Shown here piece by piece: positions 10,036 to 17,444 of a stretch of 64,000 nt of DNA. The notes below the pieces were generated by a model. It worked only from the letters and a program-made list of their open reading frames with translations. It was not told where the DNA came from and ran no database searches. How positions within the stretch are numbered: position 1 is the first letter of the stretch; every line of letters begins with the position of its first letter. The DNA is from Insolitispirillum peregrinum (GTDB lineage: Bacteria > Pseudomonadota > Alphaproteobacteria > Rhodospirillales > Rhodospirillaceae): positions 1 through 64,000 of the forward strand of contig NZ_FTOA01000008.1 of assembly GCF_900156605.1 (NCBI RefSeq), written 5' to 3'. Both the position numbers and the translations under genes were made by a program.

Positions 10036-10309
10036 TGACGGTGCGCGCGACGGTATGCGTTTTTCGCCGTCAGCCGGATTTTTGCCCTACCGTCAGGCCA
10101 AAAACGGAAGCAGCCCACGGAAATCCAAGTTAGTGCACTGTTTTATAACGATTATTCGCGTTGATTGACGGTATCGAATTTGACGGTAAAATTGGGGCTC
10201 GAAAAGGCGCTTTGGATCGTCAACGAGGCCGTCCCCATGCTCACCGATATGGCCATCAAGAGGCTGAAACCAAAAGATAAATTATACAAGGTGGCCGACC
10301 GTGACGGTA
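10036..10309. promoter_or_regulatory. Cluster of TGACGGTA motifs flanking the integrase start
   Basis: TGACGGTA or a one-base variant occurs at 10036-10043, 10048-10055, 10166-10173, 10181-10188 and 10302-10309 on the + strand, and inverted at 10065-10072 and 10088-10095. Such repeats beside an att site are typical of arm-type sites bound by integrase or of sites bound by the excisionase. They also overlap the likely integrase promoter, which would let the recombinase repress its own gene. Confidence 0.5.
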
Positions 10310-11493
10310 TGTACGTTTCCGTCGCCACGACAGGCCAAATCACCTTCCGGTACGACTACCGTTTGAACGGTCGCCGGGAGACGCTGACGATCGGCCGTTA
10401 TGGCGCCGATGGCCTCACGCTGGCCGAAGCCCGCGAGCGCTGCATCGCCGCCCGCAAGCACGTGGCGGAGGGGCTTTCTCCCGCGCACGAGAAACAGCGT
10501 GACAAGCGGCGCAAGGCCATGGAGCGCAGTTTCGGTGCGGTGAGCGCCTTATGGATCAAGGAAGCGCGCATGGCGGAAAGCACCCGCTCGATGCGCAAGG
10601 CGATCCTCGATCGCGACATTCTCCCCGCCTGGAAGAACCGCCTTCTGACCGAGGTGACGCCGGATGATCTGCGCCAGCTCTGCGCCAAGGTGAAGGAGCG
10701 CGGCGCGCCGGCGACCGCCATACACGCCCGCGACATCGTCAAACAGATCTTCGCCTTCGCCATCCTGCATGGGGAGAAGGTGCCGAATCCGGCCGACGAG
10801 GTCGGGCCGGCCTCGATCGCGACCTTCCAACCGAAGGATCGCGCGCTGTCGCCGGCCGAGATCAAGATCATGCTGCAGCAGATCGAGCACGTGCCGACCC
10901 TGCCGACCATCCGTCTCGGCCTGCGTCTGATCCTGCTCACCATGGTGCGCAAGAGCGAACTGCAGGACGCGGTCTGGGACGAAGTCGATTTCGAGAACGC
11001 CGTCTGGACCATTCCGAAGGAGCGCATGAAACGGTCGAAGGCCCACAACGTCTATCTGTCGCAACAGTCGCTCGACATCCTGATTGCGCTTAAGACCTGC
11101 GCCGGAAACTCGCGCTTCCTGCTGCCGTCCCGCTACGACGCCGACGCCCCCATGTCGCGGGCGACCTTTAATCGAGTGACCACGGCTGTCGTGGCGCGGG
11201 CAAAGAAGGAGGGGTTGCCGTTGGAGCCCTTCACGGTCCACGACCTGCGCCGGACCGGCTCGACGCTCCTGAACGAGCTGGGCTTCAACAGCGACTGGAT
11301 CGAGAAGTGCCTCGCCCACGAGGACGGGCGCTCGTCACGTGGCGTCTACAACAAGGCAGAATACGAACCGCAGCGCCGCCACATGCTCCAGGAATGGGCC
11401 GACATGATCGATGCCTGCGTGAACGGAGAGAAACGCGTGCCGGCGTTGTTGCCGCCGTCGATGGTGTTTCTGGGCGGTCGAGGGGAAGGCTGA
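10237..11493 (+). CDS. Tyrosine recombinase (ICE integrase, IntG-like)
   Basis: Site-specific recombinase that inserts and excises the element at the guaA 3' end. From the ATG at 10237 (GAGG at 10225-10228) it has 418 residues: an N-terminal arm-binding domain of the DUF4102 type (MAIKRLKPKDKLYKVAD), a SAM-like core-binding domain, and the catalytic domain with Arg238 (TMVRKSEL), Lys in MKRSK, His335-xx-Arg338 (HDLRR), His361 (CLAHEDG) and nucleophile Tyr371 (GVYNKAEY). All catalytic residues are present. An upstream in-frame start at 10165 exists but falls among the TGACGGTA repeats. In tripartite Mesorhizobium ICEs the recombinase called IntG uses guaA; the same role is inferred here. Confidence 0.93.
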   Translation: MLTDMAIKRLKPKDKLYKVADRDGMYVSVATTGQITFRYDYRLNGRRETLTIGRYGADGLTLAEARERCIAARKHVAEGLSPAHEKQRDKRRKAMERSFGAVSALWIKEARMAESTRSMRKAILDRDILPAWKNRLLTEVTPDDLRQLCAKVKERGAPATAIHARDIVKQIFAFAILHGEKVPNPADEVGPASIATFQPKDRALSPAEIKIMLQQIEHVPTLPTIRLGLRLILLTMVRKSELQDAVWDEVDFENAVWTIPKERMKRSKAHNVYLSQQSLDILIALKTCAGNSRFLLPSRYDADAPMSRATFNRVTTAVVARAKKEGLPLEPFTVHDLRRTGSTLLNELGFNSDWIEKCLAHEDGRSSRGVYNKAEYEPQRRHMLQEWADMIDACVNGEKRVPALLPPSMVFLGGRGEG

Positions 11494-11755
11494 CTTCGAG
11501 CCGGTGCGCTCAATGCATAAGCCATGTGGCTAGGCGGTATTCAATTTCCGTCCGGCGGAGAGTGTGGGCGGCAATTGAGAATCGGGTCAAGTTCGGAGCG
11601 CCCGGCTTCTTGGGGTTTTCCCCGCCAGACTGTTACGTCCGGTTATGGCGGAAGCGGACCGCTTCTGAGTTTAGAGGATGAGAACGGTCGTGGAACTGCT
11701 GTGTGCTATTCTCCGAGACCGATCCAGAGCAGGCGTTGGACTGATTGCAATCGTC

Positions 11756-12469
11756 CTACAGTGAAGACTTCCCGATCGATGCCCCACCATCGACGTGCAG
11801 CGTCTGCCCGGTGATGAAGGCGGCATCGTCCGAGAGCAGAAATTCGATCGCAGCCGCCAGTTCATCAGGGCGACCGAACCGTCTCATGGGAACGCCGGAG
11901 AGGTAGCGGGCTTCGCCTTCGCTTCCGACCGGATTGTTCGCCCGGAACAGGTCCGTTTCGGTCGGACCGGGCGAAACGGCGTTGACCGTGATTCCGGTTG
12001 CAGCAAGTTCAAGCGCCCAGCTCCTTGTAAAGCTGGTCAGTGCGGCCTTGGCGGCCGCGTAGCTCGTGCGTTCAACGCTGCCGAGAACGGTGAGGCTGGA
12101 GATATTGACGACACGCCCCCAGCCACGGCTGCGCATCGCGGGCAATGCGGCCTGTACGGCCACTAGGGCTGGATGCAGACTGACGCGCATCACCTCTTCG
12201 AGGGTTTCAACAGCGATGTCGCCGAGCGGCGCCGCCCTGACCAGTCCGACATTGTTGATCACACCATGAATATTGCTTCCCTTGACGATCATGGCCAGCT
12301 CCTCGTTGGCGGCGCGATCGGAAAGGTCGAGCGCATGGAGCGGGCCTGGAAATGTTTCGGTCAGGTTGCGAGCAATGCCGATGACGCTGTGGTCGCGGGC
12401 GGCAAGACGGTGGGCCAGGGCGAGACCGATGCCCTTGCTGGCGCCGGTGATCAGGAATGTTCTTTTCAT
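11756..12469 (-). CDS. SDR family oxidoreductase
   Basis: NAD(P)-dependent short-chain dehydrogenase/reductase of 237 residues. The dinucleotide motif TGASKGIG is at about residues 7-14, NNVG stands in place of the usual NNAG, the catalytic Ser is in VVNISS and the Tyr/Lys in YAAAK, and the C-terminus (GQTLHVDGG) is that of classical SDRs. I chose the ATG at 12469, preceded by AGAGGATC. It is the last gene of a leftward cluster with a peroxiredoxin, a crotonase and a GST. Substrate unknown. Confidence 0.88.
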   Translation of the reverse strand: MKRTFLITGASKGIGLALAHRLAARDHSVIGIARNLTETFPGPLHALDLSDRAANEELAMIVKGSNIHGVINNVGLVRAAPLGDIAVETLEEVMRVSLHPALVAVQAALPAMRSRGWGRVVNISSLTVLGSVERTSYAAAKAALTSFTRSWALELAATGITVNAVSPGPTETDLFRANNPVGSEGEARYLSGVPMRRFGRPDELAAAIEFLLSDDAAFITGQTLHVDGGASIGKSSL

Positions 12470-12526
12470 TGGACAGATCCTCTGGCACCGCCTCCGAGGA
12501 AGCAGGGCCGTCATGGGCTAATTGGA

Positions 12527-13201
12527 TTAGGAGGCGCGGCTTGCCGCGAGGCGGAGGGCCGGGAGCATGTCTTCGGGTTCGGGACGGCGGGTGTAGTCGG
12601 GGTTGACCTCGGCGTAGAGGATTGTGCCGTCCTGACCGACGACGTAGCGGGCTGGCATCGGAAGCGTCCAGCTCGGATCGCCGTTGAAGGCCGGAAGGTC
12701 GTTCTTCAGCGACTTGTAGAGCTCGACCAGGTAATCCTGCATTTCAAAGCGCAGGCCGAAGGCAGCAGCCACGTCGTTGTGCGGGTCCGACAGGATCGGG
12801 AAGGTCAGGTTGTTCTGCCGGACCGACTTGCGGCTGTTGACCGGGTTCTGCGGCGAGATCGCTACCAGACTTGCACCCGACTCCCGGAATTTCGGCAGCG
12901 CCTCCTCGAGGGCCTGGAGCTCCATATTGCAATAGGGACACCAGACACCGCGGTAGAAGCTGATGACCAGCGGTCCCCGGGCGAGGAGATCGGTCGAGGA
13001 AACTGTGTTGCCGTCGGGATCAGCGAGGCTGAAGGCCGGTAGCATGTCGCCCGCCTTCAAGGCTTTTTGAGCTGCACCCGAAGCAATCAGCTCGGCGGTG
13101 GCGCGGTGCATGGTTTCGATGACCGAATAGGGTACGTTGTAAGGCGGCTTACCGGCTTCGAAATCGGCCTTGAAGGCATCGAGCTTGGATTGGAGTGCCA
13201 T
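12527..13201 (-). CDS. Peroxiredoxin-like AhpC/TSA family protein
   Basis: A thioredoxin-fold peroxidase-like protein of 224 residues. The segment FYRGVWCPYCNMEL (about residues 81-94) carries a CPYC pair with the peroxidatic/redox Cys, preceded by the AhpC/TSA strand block (FSLADPDGN), and PARYVVGQDG follows near the C-terminus. A long N-terminal extension of about 45 residues is typical of this DUF/AhpC-like subgroup. AGAGGAG precedes the ATG. It lies between the SDR and crotonase genes, in line with detoxification of peroxides or reactive intermediates. Confidence 0.85.
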   Translation of the reverse strand: MALQSKLDAFKADFEAGKPPYNVPYSVIETMHRATAELIASGAAQKALKAGDMLPAFSLADPDGNTVSSTDLLARGPLVISFYRGVWCPYCNMELQALEEALPKFRESGASLVAISPQNPVNSRKSVRQNNLTFPILSDPHNDVAAAFGLRFEMQDYLVELYKSLKNDLPAFNGDPSWTLPMPARYVVGQDGTILYAEVNPDYTRRPEPEDMLPALRLAASRAS

Positions 13202-13281
13202 GGATTTGCTCCTCTATTCTGAACGGGGGACGTGCCGGGCCTCAGGCCTCACGCTGGAGGCCCGGCGATGGATGGGAGTGA

Positions 13282-14052
13282 TCAGGCGTTTGCAGCCATC
13301 GAGCGGGCCACTTCGGCGGCGCTGATGCCTTCCAGCGCCAGGCCATAGCCGACACCTTCATCGATGATCCGGCGCAGCTTCTGCGTCAGTGCAATGCGGG
13401 TGTAGCGGCTGGTGAGCGGCGGAAGCGCTGCGAGTCCTTCGGCGATCTCACGGGCACGGGAGAGCAGCTTGTCGGCCGGCACGATCTCGTTGACGACGCC
13501 CCAATCCTGGGCGGTCTTGGCATCCAGCACCTGACGGGTCAGGATGAAGTAACGACCGCGGACACTGCCGATGACTTCCGGCCACAGCAGGTTGACGCCG
13601 TCGCCGGGTACGATGCCGAAGTCGAAATGCGGCTTGTCCTGGAAGACCGTTTCCGGCGTGGCGAGGATGATGTCCGTCAGCAGCGCATATTCGGAATGCA
13701 GCAGGACAGGCCCGTTCAGAGCGGTGATCATCGGCACTTCGATGTCGAGGATGTTCATGAGGACCTTTTTGCCCTCGCGCAGGATCTTGTCGTAGCCGAT
13801 GGGCGAGAAGAAATCGAAGCCTTCGGGGCTGATCGCATCCATGAAGGCGTCGCCCGAGCCGGTCAGGATGACGACGCGATTATCGGTGTCGGAGCCGACC
13901 TGATGGAAGAGCTCGACGAACTGCTCATGGGTGTGGCCGTTGAAGACGAGCTTGCCGCCATCGGTGTGGAAGGCGATTTCGAGGACGCCGCTCGCAGAGC
14001 GGGTCAGGCGGGCATTCGGGAAGTTGTTCTTGTAGGTATCGAAGCGGGACAT
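13282..14052 (-). CDS. Crotonase-superfamily C-C hydrolase, 6-oxocamphor hydrolase-like
   Basis: A 256-residue crotonase fold protein. Compared from memory with Rhodococcus 6-oxocamphor hydrolase, it keeps VVILTG, SIEVP-like DIEVP, LNGPV followed by the His of LHSEY (equivalent to His122), FQDKPHF, GIVPGDG with the Asp equivalent to Asp154, and RGRYF. Those His/Asp residues carry out retro-Claisen cleavage of beta-diketones in that enzyme, while the acidic pair of enoyl-CoA hydratases is not evident. The ATG at 14052 has AGGAG upstream; the frame extends further up. The name rests on recalled family sequences, so beta-diketone hydrolysis is a probable rather than proven role. Confidence 0.75.
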   Translation of the reverse strand: MSRFDTYKNNFPNARLTRSASGVLEIAFHTDGGKLVFNGHTHEQFVELFHQVGSDTDNRVVILTGSGDAFMDAISPEGFDFFSPIGYDKILREGKKVLMNILDIEVPMITALNGPVLLHSEYALLTDIILATPETVFQDKPHFDFGIVPGDGVNLLWPEVIGSVRGRYFILTRQVLDAKTAQDWGVVNEIVPADKLLSRAREIAEGLAALPPLTSRYTRIALTQKLRRIIDEGVGYGLALEGISAAEVARSMAANA

Positions 14053-14121
14053 AGGGATACTCCTGTGTGTCCGGGTTTTGTGGTCGGGGTTGAAGAGGAA
14101 GCGGGACAGGAAGCGCATGGG

Positions 14122-14754
14122 TCAGGCCGCCGAAGCGGGGGGCTCGACCAGCGCCTCGACGCGGGTGATTGCGCGCTGGACGGCGGGGCGTGCAGCCACG
14201 GTCTCGTACCAGCGGGAAATGTTGGAGCGCCCGTCGAGCGTCAGGCCCGGGAATTGCCGACGCCACAGCCAGCCGAAATGGGCGATGTCGGCGATGGTGA
14301 AGGCCTCACCGGCCATGAAGGCCTGATCGGCAAGCTTCGTATCTAGGAGGCCGAGAATGCGTTCAGCCTCGGTCGTGAAGCGCGCTTCGGCGATCGGCTG
14401 CGGCTCCGGCGAGGAACGTTTGAAAAAGCCAGCATTGCCGAAGGCGGGGCTCAGGGCGGAGGCGTGGAAGAAGAGCTGTTCGAAGACGCGGGCGCGCGCC
14501 GCGCCTTCGGTGGGCAGGAGCTTCCCAGTCTTTTCCGCAAGGTAAACAAGGATCGCGGCACTTTCCGTCAGGACGAAGCCATCATCCACCACGACAGGCA
14601 CCTTGCCATTTGAATTGAGCGTGACAAACGCCTCTTCCTTCTGTTCGCCCTTGCGGACGTTCACTGCCTTCAGTTCGTAGGGAAGGCCGAGTTCCTCCAG
14701 CGCGATCGGCACCTTGACGCTGTTGGGGGTGGCAAAGGCATGGACTTCGATCAT
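14122..14754 (-). CDS. Glutathione S-transferase
   Basis: A 210-residue cytosolic GST. The N-terminal thioredoxin-like domain (1-80) has the glutathione-site turn NGKVPVVVDDG and LTESAAILVYL; the all-helical C-terminal domain contains FTIADIAHFG. First gene of the leftward cluster, divergent from the LysR gene at 14862, with GGAGACG ahead of the ATG. It probably conjugates or reduces an electrophilic intermediate handled by the cluster. Confidence 0.9.
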   Translation of the reverse strand: MIEVHAFATPNSVKVPIALEELGLPYELKAVNVRKGEQKEEAFVTLNSNGKVPVVVDDGFVLTESAAILVYLAEKTGKLLPTEGAARARVFEQLFFHASALSPAFGNAGFFKRSSPEPQPIAEARFTTEAERILGLLDTKLADQAFMAGEAFTIADIAHFGWLWRRQFPGLTLDGRSNISRWYETVAARPAVQRAITRVEALVEPPASAA

Positions 14755-14861
14755 CGTTCGTCTCCATCGGATCGTGTTCGTTGGAGACAGTTATGACCAT
14801 TCCGAGATGCTTGCGGCAGGCAGCCTGAAGCTATATTGCTTATTCCCGAAGGGAATGGGCA
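14755..14861. promoter_or_regulatory. Divergent GST / LysR promoter region
   Basis: A 107-bp gap separates the divergent GST and LysR-family genes. LysR regulators usually bind such a shared region and control both directions, so the binding site of the 14862 regulator is expected here. A short dyad, ATTCCCGAAGGGAAT (14843-14857), lies just before the regulator gene. Confidence 0.45.
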
Positions 14862-15737
14862 ATGGATCGATTACAGGCGATGACCGCATTCGTGCGGGTG
14901 GTGGAAACCGGATCGTTCTCGCAGGCTGCTCGGCAGATCGGCGTCGGTCAGCCGGCGATCTCGAAGACGATCGCGCAGTTGGAGGACCGCCTTCAGGTCC
15001 GTCTGCTCATCCGGTCGACCCACGGCCTGTCGCCGACCGACGCCGGTATTCGTTTTTACGAACGTGCCAAGGCAGCAATCCACGAAGCGGATGAGGCCGA
15101 GCTGGAGGCGAAGGGCGCTGGCGCCGGGCTGTCGGGGCGCCTTCGCGTGTGCGCGGCGACGACTTTCGCGAGGCTGATGATCATTCCGCGCCTGCCGGAA
15201 TTTCTGGAGGAGCACCCGGAACTGGAAGTGGACGTGGTACTCGACGACCGGGTGATCGATCTCGTGTCCGAGGGCATCGACATCGCGCTGCGCATGGGCG
15301 AACTCGCCGACTCTTCTGCCGTCGCGCGACGTCTTGCAACCGGTCAGCGGTCGGTGGTCGCGACACCTGCCTATCTTGAAAAACACGGCGTGCCGCAGGT
15401 GCCTGCAGATATCGCCGCGCATCAGGCGGTGGTCTATACCCAGCTCAGCAGGAGCTGGACCTTCCGCAGGGATGGAACCGAAGCGTCTGTCGCGGTCTCC
15501 GGGCGGGTTCAGTTCAGCGCAGCCGAGGGCATTCGCGCGGCAGTCAAGGCAGACATGGGGCTGGCCGTCTCCTCGGACTGGATGTTCTCGCCGGAACTGC
15601 GGAGCGGTGAGGTCACACGAGTGCTTGAGGACTGGGAGCTTCCGAACATCGACCTCTGGGCGATCTTCCCGACAGGCCGCCTCGCAAGCGCCAAGGCGCG
15701 GGCGTTCGCAGACTTCGTGGAGCAGATTGTCGGGTAA
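14862..15737 (+). CDS. LysR family transcriptional regulator
   Basis: A 291-residue LTTR. The N-terminal winged helix-turn-helix (about 1-60: MTAFVRVVETGSFSQAARQI, then QPAISKTIAQLEDRL) is followed by a periplasmic-binding-like effector domain (about 90-290). Divergent from the GST-crotonase-peroxiredoxin-SDR cluster, which it most likely controls. Inducer unknown. Confidence 0.92.
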   Translation: MDRLQAMTAFVRVVETGSFSQAARQIGVGQPAISKTIAQLEDRLQVRLLIRSTHGLSPTDAGIRFYERAKAAIHEADEAELEAKGAGAGLSGRLRVCAATTFARLMIIPRLPEFLEEHPELEVDVVLDDRVIDLVSEGIDIALRMGELADSSAVARRLATGQRSVVATPAYLEKHGVPQVPADIAAHQAVVYTQLSRSWTFRRDGTEASVAVSGRVQFSAAEGIRAAVKADMGLAVSSDWMFSPELRSGEVTRVLEDWELPNIDLWAIFPTGRLASAKARAFADFVEQIVG

Positions 15738-15951
15738 GTGGGATCTCCCGTTGGCGCCGATTTGCCACCCCGCCGCGATGCCGGGATGTCCGCTTTCGGG
15801 ACGTGCACAAGACGCCGGCCACGGCCGAAATGGCACGCGAAGTCGAACGTCCGCTGTTGAAGCGCCGACCAAGTCCCATCCTGGTGCCTGCCAGACGTAG
15901 ATCTGGCTGGCCAATTTTCGCTGAGTGACCGGCAGGAAAATGTAGCTCCGT

Positions 15952-16335
15952 TCACTGATGCTGAGTTGGAGGCCGGATCGGTCGTGCCCGCCGTCGGCGA
16001 ACATCCGGTGCCGGTGCCCTGCGCACGATATCTGCATCCGATGCGCGTCGTCTTTCGTCGAGCCAGGCTTCGACCTCGGCCAAATCCCACACCACGCAGC
16101 GGGGCGTCAGGAAGAAGCGCTTGGGAAACTCGCCGCGCTGCTCCATCTCGTAGATCGTCGTGTCGGCGAGCGGCACGATTTTGCGAAGCTCCGGGCGACG
16201 GATCACGCGCTTGAGCAGATCGGCGGGCGGTTGAAACCGCTTGGCGCCGTTCTCGGCAGGCTCGTTGGCGGGTGGCTGCACGGTGTCGGAGGCCAAGGTC
16301 CGATCTTCTTGAGAAATCATGTGTTCGCGTTTCAT
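15952..16335 (-). CDS. AlpA family helix-turn-helix regulator
   Basis: A small DNA-binding protein of about 127 residues. The core LRKIVPLADTTIYEMEQRGE and VVWDLAEVEAWLDER is the MerR-like winged helix of AlpA/excisionase-type regulators, usually found on integrated elements. The start at 16335 (GAGGGCGATCGAC before ATG) is preferred over a longer upstream extension. The C-terminal tail is Arg-rich. It may act on integrase or excision genes; its target is not shown here. Confidence 0.8.
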   Translation of the reverse strand: MKREHMISQEDRTLASDTVQPPANEPAENGAKRFQPPADLLKRVIRRPELRKIVPLADTTIYEMEQRGEFPKRFFLTPRCVVWDLAEVEAWLDERRRASDADIVRRAPAPDVRRRRARPIRPPTQHQ

Positions 16336-16685
16336 GTCGATCGCCCTCGATCGCAGTGGAATGACTGCGACCAAGGTGACGCGCACTGTCAGCGTATTAA
16401 AGACCCCAGAGATGGGCGTGCGGAAATCGGCGGCCATCGCGAAAGAAACGGAAGGTGAGCGCGGGCGACTCCACGACCCTTGCTACCGGAGGTCCGGGTT
16501 TGTCGTTTCTTCGAGTGTGCGCTGCCTGTGGCCTTCGATATTTCCCTCTCGACGAGTTCCGGTAACGCTGGCCGCCGCCGCGGCGCGGTCAAGCCCGGCC
16601 CGCACCAGACCGAGTAGGGCCTGACCGCGTCGCTCGATTGCGCCGGCCGAACGCCTCCTCGCCCTCGATCGGAGGGTGACATCGA
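16336..16685. other. Intergenic region upstream of the alpA and DUF2958 genes
   Basis: This 350-bp gap lies between divergently oriented alpA-like and DUF2958 genes and should contain both promoters. I saw no RNA gene, repeat or further coding sequence. Confidence 0.35.
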
Positions 16686-17051
16686 ATGGAGGCCGACATG
16701 GCCGCAGCGCTCATTACCAACGAACTCCTTTCTCGGCTTCTCGCCAATGGTGCTCGCAGCGCCTCTGGCGAGGACATCGATCCGCGTCCCGTCGTCAAGC
16801 TCTTCACACCGGACGCCGGCGCCACCTGGCTTCTCACCGAGGCCGATCCCGAAGACCCCGACCGTCTGTTCGGCCTCTGTGATCTCGGTCTTGGCGAACC
16901 CGAACTCGGCTATGTCAGCCTTGCCGAAATCCGCACGGTGCGCGGACGGCTCCGGCTTCCGGTTGAGCGTGACCTCCACTTCAGGGCTGAGCATCCCTTG
17001 AGCTGGTACACTCAGCGCGCCCGCCAATCCGGCAGGATCGTCACCGACTGA
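16686..17051 (+). CDS. DUF2958 domain-containing protein
   Basis: A 121-residue protein matching DUF2958 throughout: PVVKLFTPDAGATWLLTE, FGLCDLGLGEPELGYVSL and PVERDLHF. This family is carried mostly by plasmids and ICEs, often near ParB and DUF736/DUF932 genes, and has no settled function. The ATG at 16698 (MAAAL) is an alternative start. A strong terminator follows. Confidence 0.85.
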   Translation: MEADMAAALITNELLSRLLANGARSASGEDIDPRPVVKLFTPDAGATWLLTEADPEDPDRLFGLCDLGLGEPELGYVSLAEIRTVRGRLRLPVERDLHFRAEHPLSWYTQRARQSGRIVTD

Positions 17052-17062
17052 CGATCGCAACC

Positions 17063-17086
17063 GCGCCCCGCCTTCGGGCGGGGCGC
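17063..17086 (+). terminator. Intrinsic terminator after the DUF2958 gene
   Basis: GCGCCCCGCC (17063-17072), loop TTCG, and GGCGGGGCGC (17077-17086) form a 10-bp G+C stem with a stable tetraloop, 11 bases after the stop codon. The following bases (TTCGTCGT) are only moderately T-rich. Confidence 0.75.
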
Positions 17087-17200
17087 TTCGTCGTGCTCAT
17101 GAGGAAAGACGGCGATCAGGATGCTCGGCTTTCAGGTTCTACGGCTTTGCACATCCTGATCCAGTCATCTTCCCGGCGCTCGCCTTCGCTCGTCCGGGCG

Positions 17201-17436
17201 GGTTGCTTGGGGGCGCGGCCCCCTGGCGCGGTGCAAGGGACCGCTGACGCTCGGCCGGGACGGTTTCCCCGGCCTTCCGCGCGGGTGCCTGTTTCAGACT
17301 CGCCCATAGGTTCGATCCGCTTGTGCAGGCCGGGCGATCCCCCTCCGTCCCGGCCGCCCTTGCACCTTGCACCCCCCCGGTCTCGGCGACGGCCAGGGTT
17401 GCAGCGCAGCGCTGCGCTCCAACCCAAGCCAAAGGA
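17201..17436 (+). repeat. Leader repeat, copy A (upstream of parB)
   Basis: About 235 bp directly before the parB-like gene are similar to 23657-23858 before the DUF932 gene. The last 52 bp (17375-17426) are identical in both copies. They end in a palindrome, GGTTGCAGCGCAGC then GCTGCGCTCCAACC (17397-17424; one mismatched pair), which stops a few bases before the Shine-Dalgarno sequence. Shared leader structure suggests shared control of early ICE genes. Confidence 0.75.
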
Positions 17437-17444
17437 TCAAGACC

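Noticed and set aside
15738-15951. A degraded gene on the minus strand after the LysR gene
   Set aside because: Fragments such as IYVWQAPGWDLVGA look protein-like, but no family or frame could be established.
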